A stretch of DNA of 64,000 nt. It comes from Bacteroidota bacterium. Its GTDB lineage: Bacteria > Bacteroidota > Bacteroidia > UKL13-3. Position 1 is the first letter of the stretch, and every line of letters begins with the position of its first letter. A program made the position numbers and the translations under genes. The DNA is taken from contig JAIYCU010000013.1 in the NCBI GenBank assembly GCA_027487835.1, positions 1 to 64,000 of the forward strand. Direction: 5' to 3'. Of the stretch, positions 1 through 7,099 are shown piece after piece. The notes beneath the pieces were generated by a model, which searched no databases, was not told where the DNA came from, and was given only the letters and a program-made list of their open reading frames with translations.

Positions 1-111
1 AGTGGCGGCTTTCGGAGCTTTACACTGTCGGCAAGCACCAAAGTTATGAATGAAAATGAGACTTACAAATTAGCGCAGAACCCCGCCATTTTGCTAAGGT
101 GCTGTTAGCTG
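1..111 (-). other. attC-like site 5, cut by the window edge
   Basis: This is the end of the cassette carrying the membrane protein at 123-599. On the minus strand it opens with CAGCTAAC (111-104) followed by AGCACC, the same opening as the four complete sites further right. The cassette's own first core, GTTAGCGG at 704-697, predicts CCGCTAAC, so 7 of 8 bases agree. The right half (L' arm and next core) lies beyond base 1. Confidence 0.75.
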
Positions 112-122
112 TAGTTTTTCTT

Positions 123-599
123 TTACATTTTGTCCAATTTCCTGTAAGCATTGAATAAATAATAAATTGTCATTCCAACCAAGACCATTCTAAAAAAATT
201 CAAAACATTCCAACGCCAAGTCAGAGTTGTTAAGAAGTCCCCATATTTTTCAAAGTCGGTCCCAAACAGTTTTAACACAACTGTCGAAACAATAATAGTA
301 TTTAAAATTGTCACCAAAACAGCGAAGATGCTAGCACGCTTTAGTTCAAGTCTAATAGAGTTTACTTTGTTCTTCCAAAGTAAAAACCAAACTAAAACAG
401 TTGCAATTTGCGTCAATGGAACAAAATATATTGTCGGGCTTGTAGTTACGAAAAATTCATTAAGTCTTTTCATTTGTGTTGGGCTGTCAACAACCCAATT
501 GGGTGAAATTACTATAGCTTCATAAAGGTTTCCGAAAAACCAATATGATAATCCAATTATGGCGAAAAGTGTAAGTCGTCTTTGAACAAAAATTGTCAT
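123..599 (-). CDS. Cassette gene 5: small integral membrane protein of unknown function
   Basis: A 158-residue protein with four predicted membrane helices at about residues 8-28, 55-75, 88-112 and 130-150, and short loops between them. I recognise no enzymatic motif. Topology and size resemble small DUF1772-type four-helix proteins, but I cannot claim membership. It is the only gene between the core at 704-697 and the attC-like site at 111-1, so it forms a one-gene cassette read in the same direction as the other four cassettes and the upstream recombinase remnant. The stop codon lies 12 bp before the attC-like site, which is typical cassette economy. The roughly 100 bp between cassette start and ATG leave room for a promoter of its own. 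Function is unknown. Confidence 0.75.
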   Translation of the reverse strand: MTIFVQRRLTLFAIIGLSYWFFGNLYEAIVISPNWVVDSPTQMKRLNEFFVTTSPTIYFVPLTQIATVLVWFLLWKNKVNSIRLELKRASIFAVLVTILNTIIVSTVVLKLFGTDFEKYGDFLTTLTWRWNVLNFFRMVLVGMTIYYLFNAYRKLDKM

Positions 600-696
600 T
601 TGCGTTTTTATTTTTTAAACTGTTGCTGTGGTTATCTTCTCTAAAATTGTTACTAATGTTTATGCTTGTCTATGTGTTGTGGTCGTCCTAAAATTA

Positions 697-831
697 CCGC
701 TAACGTTCCGCAGCTAAAAGAAGTTGGCGATTTCGGAGACGAAAACTGTCTGCCACCACTGAACTTGATATGAAGCACAAAGCTTCATTTAACCACTGAA
801 CCGCCAATTTCTTGTAGGTGCTGTTATGGCC
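697..831 (-). other. attC-like site 4
   Basis: A ~135-bp imperfect palindrome between two single-gene units. Minus strand: it opens GGCCATAAC (831-823) then AGCACCTACAAG, and closes with AGCTGCGGAAC followed by the core GTTAGCGG (704-697). The opening is the reverse complement (8 of 9) of the core that starts the same cassette, GTTATAGCC at 1800-1792. The outer arms match those of sites 1-3 while the centre is different. Confidence 0.85.
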
Positions 832-865
832 AGTGGTTCTTGTTCATCGTCCTTGAAAACCTTTG

Positions 866-1663
866 TCAATCATTGAGAAATATATTAATTTGTTGCGAAG
901 GTGAGAGGCGTTTTTCATTTATTACCTTGGTAGAGATTAAACTATCATTTCGGTAGAGCTCTTCTTTTAATGTTATTAATTCATGATCCTCAAGAATTGT
1001 ATAAATCCATACACCTTGTTTTTTTATTAAACTATCATTACTGTATTGCTCTGTTTTTATTATATCACCTGTTTCAGAATAATAAACCCATATGCCGTGT
1101 TTACTGGCTTTGGATAAGGCTTCCTCCGAAATATCTGCGTATTTTTGATCGCATAGGAAAGTTTTGGTTGCTTTAACAGTTTTTCCATCAGGATAATGAT
1201 ATGTTAGATGAAGTTCATTTCCTCCCATAGACATAGAAGTATATCCATCGTAGGGTCCCTTAGGTTTGCTTTCGCTTATAATTCTTAAACCTGCATTAAA
1301 GAGTAAGGGAGTCAATAAATAAATTCCCGCAAAGCGAAACCAATATATTTTTTGTTGTTTTGCTTTTATGGCGAAAATGATTTTTAGAACGAGTAGGATC
1401 AAGTAAGCAAGAATGCCTATAGGACCAATAAACATGTATAACCATAAAATTGCTCCGCCTCCAGAGGCTTCGCTATAAGGATTGCCGCCAAATGAATGAA
1501 TAGCGGTAAATAGTAAAGGAGCACTAAGCACTAAAAGAACGAGTAAAATTAAATTGTTCAAGGTCTTTTTACGCGCTGGTTTGCTGTCTTGCAAAAAAAG
1601 CAAACCGCTATTCCATAAAAAGAATAACACCACACCAACAAATATTTTTATACTTTCATTCAT
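866..1663 (-). CDS. Cassette gene 4: membrane protein with C-terminal MORN-like domain
   Basis: A 265-residue protein. About the first 130 residues hold four hydrophobic segments (roughly 5-24, 37-57, 72-95 and 107-128), so this half sits in the membrane. The remaining ~135 residues are soluble and contain stretches such as GIWVYYSETGDIIKTEQYSN and GVWIYTILEDHELITLKEEL, which look like two MORN_2/YwqK-type repeats (G-x-W-x-Y plus a following strand). No catalytic motif is visible. It is the sole gene between the attC-like sites at 1792-1927 and 697-831, on the same strand as every other cassette here. ATG at 1663 is the natural start because the first membrane helix follows directly. Cellular role unknown. 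Confidence 0.75.
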   Translation of the reverse strand: MNESIKIFVGVVLFFLWNSGLLFLQDSKPARKKTLNNLILLVLLVLSAPLLFTAIHSFGGNPYSEASGGGAILWLYMFIGPIGILAYLILLVLKIIFAIKAKQQKIYWFRFAGIYLLTPLLFNAGLRIISESKPKGPYDGYTSMSMGGNELHLTYHYPDGKTVKATKTFLCDQKYADISEEALSKASKHGIWVYYSETGDIIKTEQYSNDSLIKKQGVWIYTILEDHELITLKEELYRNDSLISTKVINEKRLSPSQQINIFLND

Positions 1664-1791
1664 AATTCTAAAATTATTTAAAAGGTTCCTTCAAGTTTAG
1701 CAAATTAAATAAAAATATTTTAATTCAATTTTGTCTGGCTGGCAAATTTGAGTGGCTGCTACTTGGCTTATTCTTGACTCGTCCTACCATT

Positions 1792-1927
1792 GGCTATAAC
1801 GTTTTGCAGCTACCCGAAGGTGGCGATTTCGAAGCACTTCACTGTCAACCAAGCACAAACTTTGATAGAAGCACAAAGCTTGACTTAACCACTGAACCGC
1901 CACTTTTGGGTAGGTGCTGTTAGCTGC
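1792..1927 (-). other. attC-like site 3
   Basis: A ~136-bp imperfect palindrome. Minus strand: it opens GCAGCTAAC (1927-1919) AGCACCTACCC and closes GGGTAGCTGCAAAAC then core GTTATAGCC (1800-1792). The arm CACCTACCCAAAAGTGGCGG pairs with the arm near CCACCTTCGGGTAGCTGC. The opening is the perfect 9-base complement of the core that begins this cassette at 2509-2501. Confidence 0.9.
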
Positions 1928-1947
1928 TGCTTTTATTTCTGTCGTTA

Positions 1948-2478
1948 TTACTCGAAGTCTATCCATTTTTTCTCAAAGTAAATAGTTGTCGAGTTGTTTG
2001 TTTTGTCAGTTGCTGTTGCTTTAACAAAGTTTTCAGTTGTTGAGATATATCTTAAAGTCAATTCTTCCATTCCTCCTGTGTCGTAATAAGCACCAAGCTT
2101 ACAACCGAATGGATTATCCTCAACGTCATTTGTAAATACAGATAAAAGTAAAAGTCGTTCTGATTTTATGTCGGGTTTTGCGTATCCAAATATTCTATGG
2201 TCTTGCCTAATGTTTGCGGTTAAATGTATTGTGCTGTCACCGTCTTTTAGAAAAACAAATGCTTTAGTAATGTTGTCCCCAGAAGCAACAACACTTTCAT
2301 TGTTTTCTTTCTCAATGCTTTCAAGTTTGGTTAATTTCTCTGTCGCTTGGTTTGTTTTGGTCGTTTCTACGGCCGCAATAGTTTGTTTATTATTTTCATG
2401 AGTGTCTGACTTTGGATTTGTCTGTCCGCAAGCACCAATGAGCAAAGTCAATGTAAATAGGTAGATGGTCTTTATCAT
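1948..2478 (-). CDS. Cassette gene 3: predicted lipoprotein, unknown function
   Basis: A 176-residue protein. The N terminus is a classic lipoprotein signal: MIK, a hydrophobic stretch and the lipobox LIGAC with the acylated Cys at residue 17. A low-complexity Asn/Thr/Lys/Glu linker follows to about residue 70. A compact C-terminal domain of ~105 residues contains DSTIHLTANIRQD and FGCKLGAYYDTGGMEELTLRY. I recognise no family. The mature protein should be anchored at the membrane. It is the only gene between the attC-like sites at 2501-2635 and 1792-1927 and reads in the common cassette direction. Its stop codon is 21 bp before the attC-like site. Confidence 0.8.
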   Translation of the reverse strand: MIKTIYLFTLTLLIGACGQTNPKSDTHENNKQTIAAVETTKTNQATEKLTKLESIEKENNESVVASGDNITKAFVFLKDGDSTIHLTANIRQDHRIFGYAKPDIKSERLLLLSVFTNDVEDNPFGCKLGAYYDTGGMEELTLRYISTTENFVKATATDKTNNSTTIYFEKKWIDFE

Positions 2479-2500
2479 ATTTCTGTTGTTGTCTAAAGTT

Positions 2501-2635
2501 GCAGCTAACGTTTTGCAGCTACCCGAAGGGCGGGACTTTTACCACAAAACTTGATTTGAAAAACTAATATTTGATTAACCACAAAACTGTCTTTGGAACA
2601 CGAAACCCCGCATTTTGGGTATGTGCTGTTATGCG
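2501..2635 (-). other. attC-like site 2
   Basis: A ~135-bp imperfect palindrome. Minus strand: it opens CGCATAAC (2635-2628) AGCACATACCC and closes GGGTAGCTGCAAAAC then core GTTAGCTGC (2509-2501). The opening is the perfect complement of the core that begins this cassette (GTTATGCG, 3256-3249). Its left 58 bases are matched at 53 positions by a truncated copy at 50696-50753, which ties the two cassette regions together. Confidence 0.9.
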
Positions 2636-2653
2636 TTCGGCTTTCTTGTCTGT

Positions 2654-3199
2654 CTAACAACCACATTCGCCCACAAATTTTTTAGTCACCTTTTGTCCGT
2701 CTTTACTTTCAATTGTTACAGTCCCGTCATTCCACCATGTTTCGTCTCCATTTGAGTTTTTGTATTTTATGTCCACTGTAACTTTATAGAGTTCCGAGTT
2801 GTAAATGTCTATATGGTCGTTATCTCCAAATGTGTTTGGTTCTCGTCCAGTTGAAATAAGTTTAAGTTTTACGAGTTTGTTGTCGACAGAAACAAAACCA
2901 ATACTGTCAAAACCTGCGGCAAATAAGTATTCTTTGTTTTTAAACTTCTGGTCGGTCTCTGAAAAATAACAAGCACATCCGTCAACCTCGTCTGGAATGC
3001 CTTTAAAGTTATCCAGTGACAGTTTTAATGTTGTCGAAGTGTTTTCAGGCTCTTGTGTCTGAATTGATGTAGTCTGCTGTTGGTTGTTTTCAATTGTCGG
3101 TGTGCTTGTCGGCTGATTGGACTTTTCATTATTTGAACTACAAGAAGAAATAAAAAGTGCTGTCGCCAAGATTATCGTCTGCGTAATTATTTTTTTCAT
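2654..3199 (-). CDS. Cassette gene 2: predicted lipoprotein, unknown function
   Basis: A 181-residue protein if started at the ATG at 3199; an ATG two codons upstream (3205) is also possible. MKKIITQTIILATALFISSC is a lipoprotein signal with the lipobox FISSC. A Ser/Asn/Thr/Gln-rich linker to about residue 60 leads into a ~120-residue domain with several cysteines (VDGCACYF near the middle, VGECGC at the C terminus), which could pair in disulphides or bind a metal. Similar lipoproteins with a conserved DGCACYF-type motif occur in Bacteroidota, but I know no function. The gene is alone between the attC-like sites at 3249-3382 and 2501-2635. Confidence 0.8.
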   Translation of the reverse strand: MKKIITQTIILATALFISSCSSNNEKSNQPTSTPTIENNQQQTTSIQTQEPENTSTTLKLSLDNFKGIPDEVDGCACYFSETDQKFKNKEYLFAAGFDSIGFVSVDNKLVKLKLISTGREPNTFGDNDHIDIYNSELYKVTVDIKYKNSNGDETWWNDGTVTIESKDGQKVTKKFVGECGC

Positions 3200-3248
3200 A
3201 ACCATTTTTTTCCTTGCTAATTTCTACTGGCTCGTTGTCCTAAGCTGA

Positions 3249-3382
3249 CGCATAACGTTTTGCAGCTTGCCGAAGGCGGGGCTTTAGAAGCATCATCATT
3301 CAAGCTACCACAAATTTTTATTCGGAGCCGAAAAGTTTCTGCCACCACGAACGCCCCGCTTTTGGCAAGCTGCTGTTACCTG
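3249..3382 (-). other. attC-like site 1
   Basis: A ~134-bp imperfect palindrome. Minus strand: it opens CAGGTAAC (3382-3375), then GCAGCTTGCC, which pairs exactly with GGCAAGCTGC near the other end, then AAAAC and the core GTTATGCG (3256-3249). GCGGGGC/GCCCCGC forms a second paired block. Its opening is the perfect complement of the attI-like core at 4063-4056. The last ~20 codons of cassette gene 1 are read through its left arm. Confidence 0.9.
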
Positions 3383-4037
3383 CTGGTATTCTTTCAAAGT
3401 CGTTCCAGTTTGCATTTTGTTTTTCTCTTACAAATAGCTTTTGGTCAGCTAATTCGTCCTTTAATATGTATAGGTCATGTTCGGTTTCTCCGTGGTCTTT
3501 ACCACAATGAGGACAGATGTATTTGTTAATTACAAAGTCATATACTTTTATATTATTAGCCTCGTATTGTTCAGATAACCAGTTTCTAAATCCTCTTGTT
3601 TTTTGACTTTCATATGTCAGTTCTGGAATGAACAAATTCAATAATAATTTATTTTTGGCTAGCTGAGTAAAATTTTTATAATAAAAATCTAATGCTATGT
3701 ATGATTCAAAAACTGATGGGTGTTGATAGCTTTTATTACAATTTAAGCATCTAATTACACTAATATTATTTCTGAATTTAATTAATTTTAGCTCGTTGAA
3801 TTGTTTAGCAGGTATATTATTGTCAAAAAGCGTACGCAAAATGTCATACAAATTAGAATACCACGAGCTTTTTATATTGTTTGAATAAGAAGGTCCCCAG
3901 TCATTCAAAGACCCTGCACCACCTCCAGGTAAATAACCTCCTGTCCTTAAATCAAGAAAAGTGTCAAGCCATGACTTGTCCTCATTCAGTTCAATAAGTC
4001 TAATTAGAGGTTCAATATATTGTTCTTTATTGTCCAT
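3318..4037 (-). CDS. Cassette gene 1: two-CxxC (zinc-ribbon-like) protein, unknown function
   Basis: A 239-residue soluble protein with two CxxC pairs about 70 residues apart: CLNC (in IRCLNCNKSYQHP) and CPHC (in YICPHCGKDHGETEHD). Together they could ligate one zinc ion. The rest is mainly helical with no signal peptide, so it is cytoplasmic. I recognise no family. The ATG at 4037 lies only ~20 bp after the attI-like core (4063-4056), so it is the first, best-placed cassette of the array. The final ~20 codons (from PAGNSSLPKAGRSWW to the stop at 3318) lie inside the attC-like palindrome, so the recombination site doubles as coding sequence. Some terminal residues may therefore be imposed by the site rather than selected. 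Confidence 0.75.
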   Translation of the reverse strand: MDNKEQYIEPLIRLIELNEDKSWLDTFLDLRTGGYLPGGGAGSLNDWGPSYSNNIKSSWYSNLYDILRTLFDNNIPAKQFNELKLIKFRNNISVIRCLNCNKSYQHPSVFESYIALDFYYKNFTQLAKNKLLLNLFIPELTYESQKTRGFRNWLSEQYEANNIKVYDFVINKYICPHCGKDHGETEHDLYILKDELADQKLFVREKQNANWNDFERIPAGNSSLPKAGRSWWQKLFGSE

Positions 4038-4055
4038 AGTCGGTTTTCATACTTG

Positions 4056-4063
4056 CAGGTAAC
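4056..4063 (-). other. attI-like core at the head of the cassette array
   Basis: On the minus strand GTTACCTG lies between the recombinase stop (4080) and the first cassette ATG (4037). It is the exact reverse complement of the opening of the first cassette's attC-like site (CAGGTAAC, 3382-3375), as expected for the junction made when a cassette inserts at attI. No second core or palindrome partner is seen beside it, which distinguishes attI from attC. Confidence 0.75.
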
Positions 4064-4072
4064 TATTCTCTT

Positions 4073-4090
4073 TACGCAACTAGTTGCGTA
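4073..4090. repeat. 18-bp perfect palindrome across the recombinase stop codon
   Basis: TACGCAACTAGTTGCGTA is perfectly self-complementary and contains the recombinase TAG stop. It sits 10 bp from the attI-like core, so it could be a recombinase or regulator binding site, or part of attI. A related inverted repeat (ATTGCGTG...CACGCAAT) lies at the other end of the gene at 4971-4998. Confidence 0.6.
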
Positions 4091-4972
4091 TAATTTCCTT
4101 TGGTGCGAAGTCTAATTGGTCTAATGGGCTCTGAATCGTTCTTCCTCCTTTTTGGGTAATGTGAGTGTAAATTTCTGTGGTTTTTATAGAACTATGTCCA
4201 AGTAAATCCTGGATATACCTTATATCTGTTCCCCTTTCCAATAAATGTGTAGCAAAACTGTGCCTTAAGGTATGCACAGTAGCCATAGGATTAACTCCTG
4301 AGTCGGCAACTCCTTTTCTCAAAATAGCCTGTACACTCCTTGCTGAATAGCATCCTCCATCTGCCCCTTCTATTAACCAATAACTCGGTTTGAATTCTTT
4401 TAGGTAGGTTTTCAATTGAATGATCATTTTATCAGCTAAAATAGTAATTCTTTCTATTTTTATGTCATCTACCCTTAGTTTAATTAATTCATTAAGCCTT
4501 AATCCAGCCGAATAAATTAACATCAACTTTGTTTCAAAAGGAATATTCTTATTTCCTCGGCGTTAAGCTCACCTACAGATTTATCTCTTTGCATAAAAAA
4601 ATACTCCAAACAGGATTTGTAAGTTCTTATGGTATTTGGACTATAACGCTTTATTGTTAACTTCTCAATAAGTTTTAGTATGGCTAATTTTTCCTCTTCT
4701 GTACACGTCAATTTTATTGGAAGACTAATCGTTTGGGTTTCTATTATATGCTTTTCTTTCTCAATCCAAATTTGGTAATTCTGTAACAGGTTTTGTAAGC
4801 TTATATAGCTTACCTTGGTATAAGGCACCCTCCACCCAGTTTCCTTATGATACCCCCACCCAGTTATCTTTTTAATTATTTCTGATAACCCTTCAACGTA
4901 TCTATCTGGTTTTACCTGTATCCAAGATTGGTTTCTCCACTCAATATGGGTGAGTGTAATTCGTGTTACCAT
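4080..4972 (-). pseudogene. Decayed tyrosine recombinase (XerC/D-like) at the head of the cassette array
   Basis: Two reading frames make up the remnant: residues 1-149 (4972-4523) and a C-terminal part in another frame (about 4560-4080). The first part has the N-terminal domain of Bacteroidota tyrosine recombinases (GWGYHKETGWRVPY) and the start of the core-binding domain (KRYSPNTIRTYKSCLEYFF), ending ...FLLKQS-stop. The second part has the catalytic domain: SAGLRLNEL (first Arg), HTLRHSFATHLL (HxxR), LLGHSS and EIYTH (Tyr nucleophile), ending in SPLDQLDF. From family knowledge roughly 60 residues are missing at the frame junction. A second gap after LRVDDIK removes the hairpin that carries the catalytic Lys. 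The enzyme should be inactive. The tail resembles that of integron integrases, but the IntI-specific extra helix region before the HxxR box is absent. The gene reads toward the cassettes, opposite to classical integrons. Confidence 0.8.
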
Positions 4973-5054
4973 TGCGTGATAATTTTAAAACACGCAATAT
5001 CTTCTTAGGTATTGGAATTACTAGATTGTAAACGTTTATAAACGATTATAAACG
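4971..5054 (-). promoter_or_regulatory. Likely control region of the recombinase: inverted repeat plus 10-bp-phased repeats
   Basis: The start codon (4972-4970) overlaps an inverted repeat, ATTGCGTG at 4971-4978 and CACGCAAT at 4991-4998. Further upstream TAAACG occurs three times at an exact 10-bp period (5029, 5039, 5049), on one face of the helix. Both are plausible operator sites for the recombinase gene; no protein can be assigned. Confidence 0.45.
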
Positions 5055-5096
5055 TTCTCTTCCCTCTTTCTCTATACTGTCTAGGTGCCCCGCAAA

Positions 5097-5265
5097 CAGT
5101 TTGGAGTGTGAGTCTTGAGCAAGAGTTTACACACTTAATGAGATGCTACCAAAAATCAGTTTGGAGTGTGAGTCTTGAGCAAGATTTTACACACTTAATG
5201 AGACGCTACCAAAAATCAGTTTGGAGTGTGAGTCTTGAGCAAGAGTTTACACACTTAATGAGACA
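5097..5265. repeat. 60-bp tandem repeat, just under three copies
   Basis: The unit starts CAGTTTGGAGTGTGAGTCTT and ends GCTACCAAAAAT. Copies begin at 5097, 5157 and 5217, the last incomplete, with only a few base differences. A 60-bp unit keeps frame, so a short plus-strand frame stays open, but the encoded repeat has no start signal or family resemblance and I do not call it a gene. Confidence 0.9.
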
Positions 5266-5310
5266 CTGTCTGCTACCTCTTTCTCCACCCTCTTGCTCTA
5301 TACTGCTTAT

Positions 5311-5550
5311 GTACCCCCTTGGATTAACAATGGTACCCCTTTGGATTATCGTGGGTCCCCCCTTGGATTAACATAGTTACCCCCTTGGTGTAACATGGGT
5401 ACCCGCTTGGTATAAAATGGGTACCCGCTTGGTTCAACATGGGTACCTGCTTGGTATAACATGGGCACCCCCTTGGATTAACATGGGTACCTGCTTGGTA
5501 TAACATGGGCACCCCCTTGGATTAACATGGGTACCCCCTTGGTGTAACAT
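5311..5550. repeat. 22-bp minisatellite, 11 copies at exact period
   Basis: Copies start at 5311, 5333, 5355, 5377, 5399, 5421, 5443, 5465, 5487, 5509 and 5531. The consensus is GTACCCCCTTGG followed by ATTAACATGG, with TATAAC/TGTAAC variants. The pair at 5443-5486 is repeated exactly at 5487-5530, showing a 44-bp higher-order unit and recent expansion. There are no unique spacers, so it is not a CRISPR array. Confidence 0.95.
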
Positions 5551-5604
5551 ATATAAGAAAGAGGTAGCGTAAATTAGATTGTGTAAACTTGTGTAAGATT
5601 TGGT

Positions 5605-5640
5605 ATAAAAAAAAGTCATCCCCGAAACCGGAGATAACTT
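5605..5640 (-). terminator. Rho-independent terminator of the 5666-6397 gene
   Basis: Read on the minus strand, AAGTTATCTCCG (5640-5629) pairs along 12 bases (G-U pairs allowed) with CGGGGATGACTT (5624-5613) around a 4-base loop, followed by a T run to 5605. Confidence 0.8.
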
Positions 5641-5665
5641 GCTAAGTGTTGAAAACTAAGCTAAT

Positions 5666-6397
5666 TTATAAGCCGATTTTACAGTAAAATTTAAATGGAA
5701 TTACCTGATGATGTTCTGAACTGGTTCTGCCAAAAGTACCACGGATATTTGCTTTCACCTGGCGGCCTAATACGATGATTCCGTTTTCCTCATTAAAAAA
5801 TAGCACATCGCGTTTGTGACGCTCATTGGCTAGGTTATTCTCTAAAGCATTTACCTCGTCATTTATCTGCTCCAGTTTTAACTGATAGGCTTTTAGGGCT
5901 GCTATCTCGAGTTCGCTTTGGTTGGGTTTGTAATTGGGTATCATTTCAAGAAACCCAATAAACTGCAAGAAATCTTCTGCTCTTTTTTCTAAAGTAAGAT
6001 AGGCTCCTATGTGTTTGCTTGGTTTAGACTCCCCTGCTTCGGCGGGTGCCGACTGCTTTTTGTTATAGCCCTTAATTTGTTTAACCACTAGGTATAGATC
6101 TTGGTATAGGTTTTTGTCTACCCCCTGCGATTGCAGAATGGCTAGTATACGGCTGAGCATCTGATTTTGGTCTTTGAATAGGTTCAACCTGCGCGTAGTG
6201 GCATTTAAATAGTCCGTTTCTGCATCGCTTACCTTTTTAATAGACATGCGTCCCTCGGTTAAAAAGTCTTCCAGCATGGCCATTGAGAGGTTGGGGTTGG
6301 CTGGGTTGTAGGCTGTTCCGAATTTCTTCACTACATCAATCAAACCAGCGAAATTGTTCATTTTAGCTGTAAAGCTAGATAAATTGTTCTTGTTCAT
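5666..6397 (-). CDS. Conserved Bacteroidota hypothetical protein
   Basis: A 243-residue, mainly helical protein. I start it at the ATG at 6397 (MNKNNLSSFTAKMNNFAGLI). The frame runs 39 codons further upstream, but that extension is Cys/Phe/Tyr-rich and does not look coding. The arrangement FTAKMNNFAGL...YNPANPNLS...FLEMIPNYKPNQSELEIAAL...RTFGRTSSEHHQV...FKF matches a ~240-residue family I have seen repeatedly in Bacteroidota, with no known function. There are two helical halves separated by a Lys/Ala/Glu/Ser-rich linker (about residues 115-130). There is no signal peptide or membrane segment, so it is cytoplasmic. A good terminator follows at 5640-5605 and the gene stands alone. Confidence 0.75.
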   Translation of the reverse strand: MNKNNLSSFTAKMNNFAGLIDVVKKFGTAYNPANPNLSMAMLEDFLTEGRMSIKKVSDAETDYLNATTRRLNLFKDQNQMLSRILAILQSQGVDKNLYQDLYLVVKQIKGYNKKQSAPAEAGESKPSKHIGAYLTLEKRAEDFLQFIGFLEMIPNYKPNQSELEIAALKAYQLKLEQINDEVNALENNLANERHKRDVLFFNEENGIIVLGRQVKANIRGTFGRTSSEHHQVIPFKFYCKIGL

Positions 6398-6894
6398 ATT
6401 TTTATGTTTAATAATGACACTGCAAGTATTGACATAAAAGGATGAACAGTAAAGGCTAAATAGTTTGGTATTACGCAAATACAAGCTATGTTCTTGCGCA
6501 AATTGCATAAGCAAAGTCTACATCCTAGTCACACACCCTTTCATTTGCATATTTCACAAATAAACAAGCACTTAGTTTGTATTACGCCCAAATAGAAAGA
6601 AATTTTTTACACTATTTACAATATTTTTAAATTTTTATCCTTGTACTATTTTGATGCTACTATATATAGTCAAGATTATATAAAAAGATGTATTAGGTTT
6701 AAGTAAACATGAAAGCAATTAGTACTTACCCTTGAAGTATTTCAGTACGTTAAATTAACTATTTACCCAATTATAAAACTGAACATATTGTTCTTGCTCT
6801 TGCGCTGCAAATTTTATGGCAATTTGCCAGAAGCCAGCTGCCAGAAGCTAACTACCAACAAACAAAAAAGCCCCTGATTTCTCAGAGGCTTTTG
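6398..6894. other. Intergenic stretch without a recognisable gene
   Basis: AT-rich DNA between the hypothetical gene and tRNA-Leu. Apart from a small direct repeat (GCCAGAAGC at about 6829-6850) I see no gene, hairpin or promoter I would defend. Confidence 0.5.
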
Positions 6895-6979
6895 TACCCG
6901 GGGCGGGACTTGAACCCGCACGTCTTTAAAGGACACAGGATTTTAAGTCCTGCGTGTCTACCAATTCCACCACCCGGGC
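6895..6979 (-). tRNA. tRNA-Leu (anticodon UAA)
   Basis: The minus-strand cloverleaf begins GCCCGGGTGGTGGAATTGGT at 6979. It has the anticodon arm AGGACTTAAAATCCT with anticodon TAA, a long variable arm typical of tRNA-Leu, the T arm GCGGGTTCAAGTCCCGC and the acceptor end CCCGGGT plus discriminator A at 6895. The 3' CCA is not encoded. It lies 44 bp downstream of tRNA-Gly on the same strand, so the two are probably co-transcribed. Confidence 0.95.
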
Positions 6980-7023
6980 GCATTACTTCAAAATAAAAAG
7001 TTACAGCGTAAACTGTAACTTTT

Positions 7024-7099
7024 TGGAGCGAGAGACGAGGCTCGAACCCGCGACCTCAACCTTGGCAAGGTTGCGCTCTACCAACTGAGCTACTCTCGC
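7024..7099 (-). tRNA. tRNA-Gly (anticodon GCC)
   Basis: The minus-strand cloverleaf begins GCGAGAGTAGCTCAGTTGGT at 7099. The anticodon arm is CAACCTTGCCAAGGTTG with anticodon GCC, the T arm GCGGGTTCGAGCCTCGT, and the acceptor CTCTCGC followed by T and an encoded CCA (7026-7024). Confidence 0.95.

Noticed and set aside
1784..1966. 60-codon minus-strand frame across attC-like site 3
   Set aside because: It overlaps the recombination palindrome and the end of cassette gene 3 and has no protein-like composition.
4080..4972. Calling the recombinase a classical integron integrase intI
   Set aside because: It lacks the IntI-specific insertion before the HxxR box and has the N-terminal domain of Bacteroidota XerC/D-like recombinases; only the SPLD tail is shared.
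5108..5371. Open plus-strand frame through the 60-bp tandem repeat
   Set aside because: It is open only because the repeat length is a multiple of three; it then runs into the 22-bp repeat, with no ribosome-binding site or family resemblance.
5311..5550. CRISPR-like appearance of regularly repeated 22-bp units
   Set aside because: Units are directly adjacent with no unique spacers and no cas genes nearby; it is a minisatellite.
5324..5619. Minus-strand frames encoding Cys/Tyr/Pro-rich repeats
   Set aside because: They arise from the 22-bp repeat, which shifts frame each unit, and show no start signal; not genes.
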